Notes: generated by a model not told the origin, from the letters alone. 35,845 nt of DNA from Ruegeria sp. (GCF_028066395.1 NZ_JALCBM010000019.1:4360-40204), one strand, 5' to 3'. Shown: positions 1-7,058, counted from the first letter of the stretch. Translations and numbers: made by a program.

Positions 1-308
1 GGCGCGTCCGAGGGCATGATGATGACCGAGGATGTACCATGTTGCGCCGCTGCATAGGCCACCCCCTGTGCGTGGTTGCCTGAGGAATAGGCGATCACCC
101 CTCGCGCCCTCGCGCTCTCATCCAGTGCGGAAATGGCCGACCACGCACCGCGAAACTTGAAGCTGCCGGTGTGCTGCAGGCATTCCGGTTTGACCAGAAC
201 GCGCCGCCCGGCAATCTCATCCAGAAACGGAGAAGTCAGGAGCGGCGTTTCCCGCACATGTCCTTGCAACCGCGTCGCGGCGGCTTCGATCATGTCCAAT
301 GTGCTCAT
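1..308 (-). CDS. Threonine/serine dehydratase, PLP-dependent (N-terminal part; runs off the window)
   Basis: The first 102 codons of a fold-type II pyridoxal-phosphate enzyme are visible; the rest lies beyond position 1. The segment TGSFKFRGA carries the PLP-binding lysine at about residue 51, and SSGNHAQGVA (about residues 74-83) is the phosphate-loop signature of the serine/threonine dehydratase family. The usual reaction is deamination of L-threonine or L-serine to a 2-oxo acid and ammonia; serine racemase and threo-3-hydroxyaspartate ammonia-lyase are close relatives that cannot be excluded from this fragment. Translation begins at the ATG read from 308 (MSTLDMIEA). It lies 40 bases downstream of the haloacid dehalogenase gene on the same strand, so the two may be co-transcribed. 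Confidence 0.88.
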   Translation of the reverse strand, partial: MSTLDMIEAAATRLQGHVRETPLLTSPFLDEIAGRRVLVKPECLQHTGSFKFRGAWSAISALDESARARGVIAYSSGNHAQGVAYAAAQHGTSSVIIMPSDA

Positions 309-348
309 GTTTTTCCCAATAAATTGCGAAAAGGGATGCCAAATCCGG

Positions 349-1035
349 TCATAACCCGGCCAGTTCCGGGATCGTCGTCAGGTCCGGCAGAACATGCGCC
401 GGGGTCCAGGGCAGGCGATCCATCGGTTCGCCCGCGCGGTTTACCCAGGCGGTGACAAAGCCGTACCCGCTAGCCCCGGCGGCGTCCCAGCCGTTTGAGC
501 TGACGAACAGAACCTCGTCCCGGGCGCAGCCGAACCGGTCCTGCACCAGATCATAGACCCGGACATGCGGCTTGAAGACACCGACGCTTTCCACCGACAG
601 CACGTCATCCAGCACATCGCCGATCCCCGCCGATTGTACCGCCCCGTTCAGCATCGGGGGTGAGCCGTTGGACAGGATCGCCGTCTGCATCCCGCCGGCC
701 TTCAGCGCGGCCAGCATGGCGGGAACCTCGGGGTAGGCCTGCAACTCCCAATACAGGTCCAGCAGGCGCTGCCGCAGGGGGGCGTCGCCTTGCAGGCTCA
801 CAGCCTCCAACGCCCAATCCAGACCGTCCTGCGTGACATCCCAGAAATCGGCATGGGCATCGGTTACGGCACGCAGCCAAGTATATTGCAACTGTTTCAG
901 GCGCCAATGGTTCGCCAGTTCCGGCCATTTGTCGCGTAACGCGTCGAACCCCGGTTCGTCGGCGGCCTGTCGCGCGGCGGCGGCCACGTCGAACAGCGTG
1001 CCATAGGCGTCGAATACGCATGTGGTGATTGCCAT
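349..1035 (-). CDS. Haloacid dehalogenase, type II (HAD superfamily)
   Basis: This is a 228-residue cytosolic HAD hydrolase of the L-2-haloacid dehalogenase type, which hydrolyses 2-haloalkanoic acids to 2-hydroxy acids. All catalytic landmarks are present: FDAYGTLFD with nucleophile Asp9, LSNG with Ser122, FKPHVRVYD with Lys155, and VSSNGWDAAG with Ser180, Asn181 and Asp184. The spacing matches the well-studied bacterial enzymes closely. The ATG at 1035 was chosen because a strong GGGGAGGAT ribosome site precedes it; a longer reading from 1086 would lack such a site. It is followed on the same strand by the dehydratase gene. The true substrate could be another small organic acid, since many family members are not tested. 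Confidence 0.9.
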   Translation of the reverse strand: MAITTCVFDAYGTLFDVAAAARQAADEPGFDALRDKWPELANHWRLKQLQYTWLRAVTDAHADFWDVTQDGLDWALEAVSLQGDAPLRQRLLDLYWELQAYPEVPAMLAALKAGGMQTAILSNGSPPMLNGAVQSAGIGDVLDDVLSVESVGVFKPHVRVYDLVQDRFGCARDEVLFVSSNGWDAAGASGYGFVTAWVNRAGEPMDRLPWTPAHVLPDLTTIPELAGL

Positions 1036-1097
1036 CTGATCCTCCCCTGATCGGGCGCAGGTACACACAATGGTTTGATCGGCCAAAGGGTCAAGGG

Positions 1098-1125
1098 TTT
1101 ACAATACCGTGTCAGTGCCTAGGCT
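1098..1125 (+). promoter_or_regulatory. Candidate sigma-70 promoter of the SlyD-like gene
   Basis: TTTACA (1098-1103) and TAGGCT (1120-1125) are separated by 16 bases and lie 33 bases before the start codon at 1159, in the divergent space between the dehalogenase gene and this gene. The match is reasonable in the -35 box and moderate in the -10 box. Confidence 0.4.
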
Positions 1126-1158
1126 GCGCCGTTCAACCCCCTGAGGCCGGAGGCCCCC

Positions 1159-1587
1159 ATGACCGCAATCAAATCAGGCGACACGGTTCGCATTCACTAC
1201 ACCGGGACATTGCTGGACGGCAAAGTGTTCGACAGTTCCGATGGGCGCGATCCGCTGGAGTTTGTGGTCGGCTCGGGCCAGATCATTCCCGGTCTGGATG
1301 CGGCGCTGCCGGGCATGGAACAAGGTGAGAAAAAGCGGGTCGAGATTGCCTGCGCCGATGCCTACGGCCCGATCAACCCCGGCATGCGACAGGAAATCCC
1401 GCGCGAAGGCATTCCTGACGACATCCCGCTGGAACCCGGCACGCAGCTGCAGATGCAGACGCCGCAGGGACAGGCCGTACCGGTGGTCGTGGTCGAGGCC
1501 AATGAGGCCACCGTGACGCTGGATGCCAACCACCCGCTGGCCGGGCAGGATCTGGTTTTCGAGTTCGAGATTGTCTCGATCAACTAA
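1159..1587 (+). CDS. FKBP-type peptidyl-prolyl cis-trans isomerase, SlyD-like
   Basis: This 142-residue protein catalyses cis-trans isomerisation of prolyl bonds and probably acts as a folding chaperone in the cytoplasm, as no signal peptide is seen. Residues 1-65 (IHYTGTLLDGKVFDSS, PLEFVVGSGQIIPGLDAAL, GMEQGEKKRVEI) are the split FKBP domain. Residues about 70-125 hold the inserted IF chaperone flap typical of SlyD and FkpB, and the FKBP fold is completed by NHPLAGQDLVFEFEIVSI. The histidine- and cysteine-rich metal-binding tail of E. coli SlyD is absent, so a nickel role is unlikely. A GGAGG sequence lies before the ATG. The next feature downstream is a large inverted repeat. Confidence 0.9.
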   Translation: MTAIKSGDTVRIHYTGTLLDGKVFDSSDGRDPLEFVVGSGQIIPGLDAALPGMEQGEKKRVEIACADAYGPINPGMRQEIPREGIPDDIPLEPGTQLQMQTPQGQAVPVVVVEANEATVTLDANHPLAGQDLVFEFEIVSIN

Positions 1588-1600
1588 ACCCTAAAGTCTT

Positions 1601-1687
1601 TCGAGAAATCGTTGAGGCATATGGATCGCCAATGTCCCGAGAATGCCAAAGGCATGGCAGGGTATTGGCGATTCAGCTTTTTCTCGA
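1601..1687. repeat. 87-nt nested inverted repeat between convergent genes
   Basis: Three sets of arms share one centre. The outer arms are TCGAGAAA (1601-1608) and TTTCTCGA (1680-1687), extended inward by GTTGA/TCAGC with one G-U. The middle arms are ATCGCCAAT (1625-1633) and ATTGGCGAT (1664-1672). The inner palindrome is ATGCC-AAA-GGCAT (1643-1655). The element fills the space between the SlyD-like gene (plus) and the small membrane-protein gene (minus). No T-run follows on either strand, so it is not a typical intrinsic terminator. It could be a structured RNA end, a REP-like unit or a small mobile remnant. Confidence 0.75.
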
Positions 1688-1699
1688 ACGGCTATAGGA

Positions 1700-1894
1700 T
1701 CAAAACCCGGGTATCTGGCCGACAAGCGATTCGATGGCCCTGACGACCTCTGGTTGTGTGAAGAACACGAAGGCGGTCAGCAGGGCGACCAGCGCAACCA
1801 GCAGGATGCGCGCACGGCTGCTGCGCAATCCATGCCCGGTTTTGGCCTGCATTGCGCGTTCATTGCTGGCGAGGATGTGGTCTACTTTGCTCAT
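1700..1894 (-). CDS. Small single-span membrane protein, unknown function
   Basis: A 64-residue protein that I do not recognise. Residues about 1-34 are polar and basic (MSKVDHILASNERA ... RSSRAR), residues about 35-52 form one hydrophobic helix (ILLVALVALLTAFVFF), and a short amphipathic tail ends in GQIPGF. Positive charges before the helix predict a cytoplasmic N-terminus. The ATG at 1894 is preferred over an upstream TTG at 1915. It lies 59 bases downstream of fabI on the same strand and could be the last gene of the fab operon. No cysteines or catalytic motifs are seen. It might be spurious, but the clear membrane helix and the gene-sized gap argue for a real gene. Confidence 0.55.
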   Translation of the reverse strand: MSKVDHILASNERAMQAKTGHGLRSSRARILLVALVALLTAFVFFTQPEVVRAIESLVGQIPGF

Positions 1895-1953
1895 GCACCA
1901 ATCCCTGCCGGTCAAAGATGGTTAAATCTTGACCCCGGCAGGGAAAGATATGG

Positions 1954-2745
1954 TCACATCGCCTCGGGCTGCGGCATGCCGAGGATGTGATAGCCGCCAT
2001 CCACCCGGATGATCTCACCCGAGGTGAAGGCTCCAGCGTCCGATGCCAGATAGACGGCGGTGCCGCCCACAGCCTCAAGCGTCGCGTTCGAGCGCAGGGG
2101 GGCGTTCTGGTCGCAGAACTTGTAGGTCTTGCGTGCGCCGCCGATGGCGGCCCCGGCCAGGGTTTTCATCGGACCGGGCGAGATCGCGTTCACGCGGATG
2201 CCTTCGGGGCCCAGATCATTGGCCAGATAACGCGTCGCCGATTCCAGCGCCGCCTTGGCCACGCCCATCACGTTGTAATTCGGCACAACCTTGTTCGAGC
2301 CCTGATAGGTCAGGGTCAGCAGCGTGCCGCCATTGTCCTTCATCATCGGATAGGCGCGGCGGGCGACCTCGATAAAGGAATAGGCCGAGACATCCATCGA
2401 GTGCTTGAAATTGGCGCGGGTGGTATTCAGGAACCGGCCCGTCAGTTCGGATTTGTCCGAATAGGCGATGGCGTGAACCACAAAGTCGATGGTGGGCCAG
2501 CGGGCGGCCAGTTCACCAAAGGCGCGGTCCAGCGATTCGTCATCGGTCACATCCGCGTCGACCATGAAGTCGCTGCCCAAGCTTTGGGCCAGCGGCTCCA
2601 GCCGTTTGCCGAAAGCTTCGCCCTGATAGGTAAAGGCCAGCTCGGCCCCCGCCTCGTGCATGGCCTTGGCAATGCCCCAGGCAATCGAACGGTCATTTGC
2701 GACGCCCATAATCAGGCCGCGTTTACCCTTAAGAAGATCCGACAT
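1954..2745 (-). CDS. fabI: Enoyl-[acyl-carrier-protein] reductase (NADH)
   Basis: FabI reduces the trans-2 double bond of enoyl-ACP in the last step of each fatty-acid elongation cycle, in the cytosol. The 263-residue protein has the divergent SDR nucleotide site GLIMGVANDRSIAWGIA (residues 10-26) and the FabI catalytic pair Tyr157-x6-Lys164 in the stretch PNYNVMGVAK, as in E. coli FabI. The C-terminal RVDGGYHILGM is also characteristic. The ATG at 2745, with the upstream GGGTGA acting as ribosome site, lies five bases after the fabB stop codon; a GTG at 2754 would overlap fabB. FabI is the usual target of triclosan-type inhibitors. It is third in the fabA-fabB-fabI operon. Confidence 0.96.
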   Translation of the reverse strand: MSDLLKGKRGLIMGVANDRSIAWGIAKAMHEAGAELAFTYQGEAFGKRLEPLAQSLGSDFMVDADVTDDESLDRAFGELAARWPTIDFVVHAIAYSDKSELTGRFLNTTRANFKHSMDVSAYSFIEVARRAYPMMKDNGGTLLTLTYQGSNKVVPNYNVMGVAKAALESATRYLANDLGPEGIRVNAISPGPMKTLAGAAIGGARKTYKFCDQNAPLRSNATLEAVGGTAVYLASDAGAFTSGEIIRVDGGYHILGMPQPEAM

Positions 2746-2750
2746 CACAT

Positions 2751-3980
2751 TCACCCGTTATACTTCGACAGAACCATGGACCCGTTTGTGCCACCAAAGC
2801 CGAAGCTGTTGGTCATCACGCTGTCCAAGCCTGCGTTTTCAACCACTTGAGTTGCAATTTCACCGGGCAGGATGCCTTCGGCAAGGTCGTCGACATTGAT
2901 CGACGGAGTAATAAAGTCATTGTCCAGCATCAGCAGGCAGAAGATCGCCTCCAATGCGCCAGCCGCGCCCTGTGCGTGGCCCGTCATGGATTTGGTGGAC
3001 GAGATCGGCGGCACGTTGCCTTCGCCAAAGATGCGGCGCACGGCCTCGACCTCTCCGACATCGCCAACCGGGGTCGAGGTGCCGTGGGCGTTGATATATC
3101 CAACCTTGCGGCCTTCGGGCAGGGTGGACAGGGCCAGACGCATCGCGCGCTCGCCGCCTTCGCCCGAGGGGGCCACCATGTCATGGCCGTCCGAGGTGGC
3201 GGCGTAGCCGGTCACTTCGGCGTAAATCTTGGCACCGCGGGCCAGCGCGTGTTCCAGATCTTCCAGCACGACGATGCCGCCGCCGCCGGAAATCACGAAG
3301 CCATCGCGGTTCTGGTCGAACGCGCGCGAGGCTTTTTCGGGCGTGTCATTGTATTTCGACGACATCGCGCCCATCGCGTCGAACAGGCAGGACAGGGTCC
3401 AATCCAGTTCCTCGCCCCCGCCTGCGAACATCACATCCTGCTTGCCCAGCATGATCTGTTCCGCCGCGTTGCCGATACAATGCAGCGAGGTCGAGCAGGC
3501 CGAGGTGATCGAATAGTTGATCCCCTTGATCTTGAACGCGGTCGCGAGGTTCGCGGAAATCGTCGAGCACATGCATTTCGGCACCGCAAACGGCCCGATC
3601 CGCTTGGTCGCGCCGGATTTCAGCACGGTCTGATGGGCGGTCAGCATGGCGCTGGTCGATGGCCCGCCCGACCCGGCCACCAGACCGGTGCGCGGATTGA
3701 CCACCTGATCCTCGGTCAGACCGGAATCGGCAATCGCCTGGCTCATCGCGATATGGGCATAGGCTGCACCGGGGCCCATGAAGCGCAGGGTGCGCTTGTC
3801 CACATGCTCGGCCACGTCGATCTTGAGCGTTCCGGCGATCTGGCTGCGAAAGCCGTGTTCGACCATCTGCTCATTGGCCACGATCCCGGATGTGCCGGAT
3901 TTGAGCGAGGTCAGAACCTCTTCGGCATTGTTCCCGATGGAGGACACAACCCCCAGACCGGTGACGACGACGCGACGCAT
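2751..3980 (-). CDS. fabB: Beta-ketoacyl-ACP synthase I
   Basis: FabB condenses malonyl-ACP with acyl-ACP and is the elongating enzyme needed for unsaturated fatty acids, extending the cis-3-decenoyl-ACP made by FabA. The 409-residue thiolase-fold protein has the Cys-His-His triad: Cys162 in SACSTSLHC, His299 in NAHGTSTPVGD and His335 in SMTGHAQGAAG. Length and motifs match KAS I rather than KAS II, and the partnership with fabA supports this. The start MRRVVVTGLG at 3980 follows fabA by 48 bases. The stop lies five bases before the fabI start, indicating tight co-transcription. Confidence 0.96.
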   Translation of the reverse strand: MRRVVVTGLGVVSSIGNNAEEVLTSLKSGTSGIVANEQMVEHGFRSQIAGTLKIDVAEHVDKRTLRFMGPGAAYAHIAMSQAIADSGLTEDQVVNPRTGLVAGSGGPSTSAMLTAHQTVLKSGATKRIGPFAVPKCMCSTISANLATAFKIKGINYSITSACSTSLHCIGNAAEQIMLGKQDVMFAGGGEELDWTLSCLFDAMGAMSSKYNDTPEKASRAFDQNRDGFVISGGGGIVVLEDLEHALARGAKIYAEVTGYAATSDGHDMVAPSGEGGERAMRLALSTLPEGRKVGYINAHGTSTPVGDVGEVEAVRRIFGEGNVPPISSTKSMTGHAQGAAGALEAIFCLLMLDNDFITPSINVDDLAEGILPGEIATQVVENAGLDSVMTNSFGFGGTNGSMVLSKYNG

Positions 3981-4028
3981 ATGCGTACTCCTGTATTCCG
4001 TTCCCTGTTGAGTGTCCGTCAGGTGGGA

Positions 4029-4538
4029 TCAGCTTTCGGACAATGCAACCTTCATGTCCTTGACCTGATAGATCACTTCGCCATCCGCTTCGACCCGGCC
4101 ATCTGCCACACCCATGGTCAGGCGACGGGTTTGCACGGCCTTGGTGAAATCAACGTAGTAAGTCAGCATCTTGCGGTCGGGGCGGACCATGCCGGTCAGC
4201 TTGACCTCGCCCACACCCAGCGCATACCCGCGCCCCTGCCAGCCGCGCCAGCCCAGGTTGAAGCCGGTCAACTGCCACAGCCCGTCCAGACCCAGACAGC
4301 CGGGCATGATCGGGTTGCCGGGGAAATGGCAGTCAAAGAACCACAGGTCCGGTGTGATGTCGAATTCGGCCACCACATGGCCTTTGCCATGCGCGCCGCC
4401 ATCGCCCGAGATATCGGTGATCCGGTCCATCATCAGCATCGGCGGGGCGGGCAGCTGTGCGTTGCCGGGGCCGAATAAATCGCCGCGGGCGCATTTCAGC
4501 AGATCTTCCTTGTCAAAGCTGCTTGGGAATTGGGCCAT
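4029..4538 (-). CDS. fabA: 3-hydroxydecanoyl-ACP dehydratase/isomerase
   Basis: FabA dehydrates 3-hydroxydecanoyl-ACP and isomerises the trans-2 product to cis-3, which starts anaerobic-type unsaturated fatty-acid synthesis. The 169-residue hot-dog-fold protein shows the active-site pair His71 and Asp85 in [14 protein letters not shown] and GLDGLWQL. The ATG at 4538 was chosen because it has AGGAGAGG just upstream and gives the usual FabA length; an open reading frame extends further upstream but lacks family sequence. It heads the minus-strand fabA-fabB-fabI operon and is divergent from the iron regulator irr across a 211-base region with a palindrome and a direct repeat. Confidence 0.96.
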   Translation of the reverse strand: MAQFPSSFDKEDLLKCARGDLFGPGNAQLPAPPMLMMDRITDISGDGGAHGKGHVVAEFDITPDLWFFDCHFPGNPIMPGCLGLDGLWQLTGFNLGWRGWQGRGYALGVGEVKLTGMVRPDRKMLTYYVDFTKAVQTRRLTMGVADGRVEADGEVIYQVKDMKVALSES

Positions 4539-4639
4539 TCTGCCGCCTCTCCTGCCAGTGGTCCGTTTCTTTAATCTGGCCTCGTCTAGCACCCGTATGC
4601 AAGGTCCTGCAAGAGTGGCACGCCACATCATGTTGTGGT

Positions 4640-4675
4640 TGCGACATTCTTTTTGTTGCGCCTGCGACATTCTTT
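4640..4675. promoter_or_regulatory. Direct repeat in the fabA-irr intergenic region (candidate operator)
   Basis: TGCGACATTCTTT occurs at 4640-4652 and again at 4663-4675, so the period is 23 bases, a little over two helical turns. It lies about 100-137 bases upstream of the fabA start and upstream of a possible fabA promoter (TTGCAG, 17 bases, CTAGAC, read on the minus strand). The placement suggests binding of a dimeric regulator of the fab operon. I do not recognise the motif. Confidence 0.45.
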
Positions 4676-4682
4676 GCGAATG

Positions 4683-4698
4683 AATTTCATTTGAAATT
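4683..4698. promoter_or_regulatory. Palindromic operator candidate overlapping the irr -35 box
   Basis: AATTTCA-TT-TGAAATT is a perfect palindrome with 7-base arms. Its right half contains the TTGAAA taken as the irr -35 element. A repressor bound here would block irr transcription. Autoregulation by Irr or control by another Fur-type or iron-sensing protein is plausible, but the sequence is not the textbook ICE consensus (TTTAGAA-N3-TTCTAAA). Confidence 0.5.
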
Positions 4699-4720
4699 GC
4701 AGGGCAAGCGCCCCTATATA
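4691..4720 (+). promoter_or_regulatory. Sigma-70 promoter of irr
   Basis: TTGAAA (4691-4696), an 18-base spacer and TATATA (4715-4720) form a good housekeeping promoter. The predicted transcript start, near 4727, is about 23 bases before the irr start codon. Confidence 0.6.
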
Positions 4721-4749
4721 TACTGTCAGCAACAACGGGTATCGGATTC

Positions 4750-5169
4750 ATGACACCTCAGAGCCACGAAATCGCGACCAACTGGCTGGTCGATGCGGGA
4801 TTGCGCCCCACCCGGCAGCGGGTGGCGCTGGCCGAGTTGCTGGTGGGCGACGGGCGGCATCGTCACGTGACCGCCGAAAGCCTGTTCGATTCCGCCAAGC
4901 GCAACGGTGACGCGGTGTCGCTGGCGACCGTCTACAACACGCTGCGTGCGTTCTGTGATGCGGGTGTGTTGCAGGAAATCACCGTGGACGGGTCGAAAAG
5001 CTATTTCGACACCAACACCCATGATCACCCGCATTTCTTCTGGGAAGACGAAGGTCGGCTGAGCGATGCGCCCTCGGATCAGTTGGTGATCCAGCGTCTG
5101 CCGGAAGCCCCCGAAGGGGTCGAGATCGCCTCGGTCGATGTGGTGATCCGTCTGCGCAAGACACCGTAA
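4750..5169 (+). CDS. irr: Iron response regulator Irr (Fur family)
   Basis: Irr is a Fur-family transcription factor of alphaproteobacteria that responds to haem status and controls iron and haem genes. The 139-residue protein has a winged-helix N-terminus with [15 protein letters not shown] (18-32) and the recognition-helix stretch [19 protein letters not shown] (57-75). The dimerisation domain carries HDHPHF (91-96), a histidine cluster typical of Irr. The cysteine pairs that bind structural zinc in Fur and PerR are missing, which also points to Irr. It is divergent from the fabA operon, an arrangement I associate with Rhodobacterales, and its promoter is overlapped by a palindrome. The ribosome site before the ATG is weak. 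Confidence 0.9.
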   Translation: MTPQSHEIATNWLVDAGLRPTRQRVALAELLVGDGRHRHVTAESLFDSAKRNGDAVSLATVYNTLRAFCDAGVLQEITVDGSKSYFDTNTHDHPHFFWEDEGRLSDAPSDQLVIQRLPEAPEGVEIASVDVVIRLRKTP

Positions 5170-5271
5170 ACCGGGACCTCAGGCTGTATCGAGGCGATTC
5201 GTCGTGCCTTTCACAGGTATGGCCGCTGCCGATGCGGTGAAAAATCGCGCCTTTGCCAAAGATTGGGTTTG

Positions 5272-5308
5272 AACAGGCGGGCAATTCATGCCCATATCCG
5301 CCTGTTTT
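5272..5308 (+). terminator. Hairpin with T-run between irr and the dioxygenase gene
   Basis: AACAGGCGG (5272-5280) pairs perfectly with CCGCCTGTT (5298-5306) and is followed by T residues to 5308. It lies about 100 bases after the irr stop, where it would act as the irr terminator. It also ends only six bases before the GGAGG ribosome site (5314-5318) of the next gene, so if transcription reads through it forms part of that gene's leader. Confidence 0.55.
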
Positions 5309-5323
5309 CCCATGGAGGCCGGT

Positions 5324-6121
5324 ATGACACACCCCCTTGTTTCTCAAGAGATGATCGACACCTACCAGACCGACGGCGTGGTGCTGGTCAGGGGGCTGTT
5401 TGTCGATCACGTGGACACTCTGCGCGACGGGGTGGCGGCCAATATGGCCGAGCCCGGGCCTTACGCGTCCGAGAACAAGAAGACAGGCGAGACGGGCCTG
5501 TTCTTTGATGATTACTGCAACTGGACCCGCATTCCGCAGTTTCGTGCGGTGATCGAGAATTCTCCGGCAGCGGAAGTGGCGGCTGACCTGATGCGGTCAC
5601 AGACGGTGCAGATGTTCCATGATCACGTGCTGGTCAAGGAGCCGGGCACGTCGATGGCGACGCCGTGGCATCAGGATGGGCCGTATTATTTCGTCGAAGG
5701 GCAGCAGACGGTCAGCTTCTGGTCACCGCTGGACCCGGTGAAACAGGCAACGCTGCGTTGCGTGGCGGGGTCGCATCGGTGGGAGAAAGAGGTTCTGCCG
5801 ACCCGCTGGGTATCTGAAGAAGGCTTTTTCGCCGATGAGGGCCAGTACATCCCGGTTCCCGACCCCGACGCCGAAGGTATGAAAGTGGTCGAGTTCGAGA
5901 TGGAGCCGGGTGACGCGGTGGCCTTCAACTATCGCACGCTGCATGGCGCGCGGGGCAATCAGTCGGATAGCCGCCGCCGCGCGTTTTCGCTGCGGCTGGT
6001 GGGGGATGACGCGCGGTATGTGGAACGGCCCGGGCGCACCTCGCCTCCATTTCCCGGGCATGAGATGGTGCCGGGGCAGCGCTTGCGCGAAGATTGGTTT
6101 CCGGTTTTGTTGAAGCGTTGA
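5324..6121 (+). CDS. Phytanoyl-CoA dioxygenase family protein (Fe(II)/2-oxoglutarate oxygenase)
   Basis: This 265-residue cytosolic protein belongs to the PhyH family of non-haem iron, 2-oxoglutarate-dependent oxygenases that hydroxylate aliphatic substrates. The metal-binding facial triad is visible as His116 and Asp118 in TPWHQDGPYYF and His207 in RTLHGARGN. Arginines in SRRRAFSLR (about 216-224) are placed to hold 2-oxoglutarate. The ATG at 5324 has a GGAGG site eight bases upstream; the reading frame can be extended to 5288, but that start sits inside the hairpin. The substrate is unknown. Relatives include enzymes acting on small metabolites, quorum-sensing-like molecules and ectoine (EctD). 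The gene stands alone between irr and a REP-like element. Confidence 0.85.
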   Translation: MTHPLVSQEMIDTYQTDGVVLVRGLFVDHVDTLRDGVAANMAEPGPYASENKKTGETGLFFDDYCNWTRIPQFRAVIENSPAAEVAADLMRSQTVQMFHDHVLVKEPGTSMATPWHQDGPYYFVEGQQTVSFWSPLDPVKQATLRCVAGSHRWEKEVLPTRWVSEEGFFADEGQYIPVPDPDAEGMKVVEFEMEPGDAVAFNYRTLHGARGNQSDSRRRAFSLRLVGDDARYVERPGRTSPPFPGHEMVPGQRLREDWFPVLLKR

Positions 6122-6126
6122 ATATT

Positions 6127-6188
6127 GGGGGCTCTGCCCCCGTCGCGGCAGGCCGCGACTCCCCCGGGATATTTTTGGCCAGATGAAG
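6127..6188 (+). repeat. REP-like modular element, copy A
   Basis: The element starts seven bases after the dioxygenase stop codon. It has a first hairpin GGGGGC-TCT-GCCCCC (6127-6141), a second perfect hairpin GTCGCGGC-AG-GCCGCGAC (6142-6159), and a 25-base tail (6164-6188) that begins CCGGGATATTTTT and ends CCAGATGAAG. The tail recurs twice at 29895-29957. The hairpins followed by ATATTTTT could terminate the dioxygenase transcript. Confidence 0.8.
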
Positions 6189-6194
6189 GGCGGA

Positions 6195-7058
6195 TCAGAA
6201 CCATTGTCCCGGTTCGATCAGGCCCAGATCGAGCAATTGGCGCGAGGTCCATTGGAACTCGGTCGAGTTGCGCCAGCGGAAGCTGGGGATGTCGAAGGTT
6301 GATCCGGCGTTCCGTTTCAGGGCCTTGGCGGCGCGGAACGAGCAGATGGCGGCGGTCAGGTTGTGATGCCAGGGGCAGGAATAGGTGTTGTATTCTAGGT
6401 CGCTAAACGTGTGGTCGGGCTGCAGCGTCAGGCCCTTTTTCGATTTGAACAGCGCGATCCGGTCGATGCGGCGGCGGGCATAGGGGATGTGATCCTCGAA
6501 CCGCCAGCGCAGGCCGCCGGACATGTCCAGTTGACGATCCTGAGCGTGACCCGCCGTGTCGTGGCGAGCGTGGGCATAGTAGCCGGTGCGGTCCAGCAGG
6601 GCGTGTTCGACGGAAACTCCGTCGGGATGGGCTGACAGATCGCCTGCATATAGGTCGATCACATGGGTCAGCATGGCGCTACGGCGCTCTTCCGTGTGGA
6701 AGGCCAGCAATTCGCCGACCGTGCGCGTCTCGCAAAATGGAAAGAACAGGTATTCGGCGTTGTAGCAGTAATACATCCACAGCGGTGGAGCGGCCTCGAT
6801 GATCCGGTTAATCGTGTCGAACACCACCGCTCGCGGCGCGCAGGTCAGGGGGACGCGGTGGATGGTCTCGGCCAGGTCTGTATCGATCTGGAAATCCGGA
6901 GGCATGAAGGCGATCACCGATTTGAAGCCCAGCGTCAGGTGATGGCGCAGGGTGCTTTCGATCTCGACATCGTCTTCGGCGAAAATCAGGGCGACGGGGC
7001 CTTTGGCCAGTGCGGCCTGGCCGGTTTTCAGAAAATGCGGAAGGGATTCGTATTGCAT
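6195..7058 (-). CDS. Conserved hypothetical protein, glycosyltransferase family 2-like
   Basis: A 287-residue protein without signal peptide or membrane segment. The N-terminus (GPVALIFAEDDVEIESTLRHHLTLGFKSVIAF, about residues 20-50) resembles the opening strand and 'head-to-head with distant site' region of family 2/92-like glycosyltransferases. Mid-protein, WMYYCYNAEYLFFPF (about residues 93-107) sits where such enzymes carry a DxDEF metal motif, but here the acidic residues are not conserved. Later conserved-looking blocks are FHTEERRSAMLTHVIDLYAGDL and TYSCPWHHNLTAAI. The ATG at 7058 is preferred; another ATG lies at 7118. It is divergent from miaB. The family call is tentative and the function is unknown. 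Confidence 0.6.
   Translation of the reverse strand: MQYESLPHFLKTGQAALAKGPVALIFAEDDVEIESTLRHHLTLGFKSVIAFMPPDFQIDTDLAETIHRVPLTCAPRAVVFDTINRIIEAAPPLWMYYCYNAEYLFFPFCETRTVGELLAFHTEERRSAMLTHVIDLYAGDLSAHPDGVSVEHALLDRTGYYAHARHDTAGHAQDRQLDMSGGLRWRFEDHIPYARRRIDRIALFKSKKGLTLQPDHTFSDLEYNTYSCPWHHNLTAAICSFRAAKALKRNAGSTFDIPSFRWRNSTEFQWTSRQLLDLGLIEPGQWF

Noticed and set aside
2847-4478. Long open frame on the plus strand opposite fabB and fabA
   Set aside because: It is antisense to two certain genes, has repetitive His/Gly/Arg-rich composition typical of reverse-strand frames in GC-rich DNA, and matches no family.
4683-4698. Classic ICE/Irr box
   Set aside because: The palindrome does not match TTTAGAA-N3-TTCTAAA closely enough to be named as such, so it is listed only as a candidate operator.
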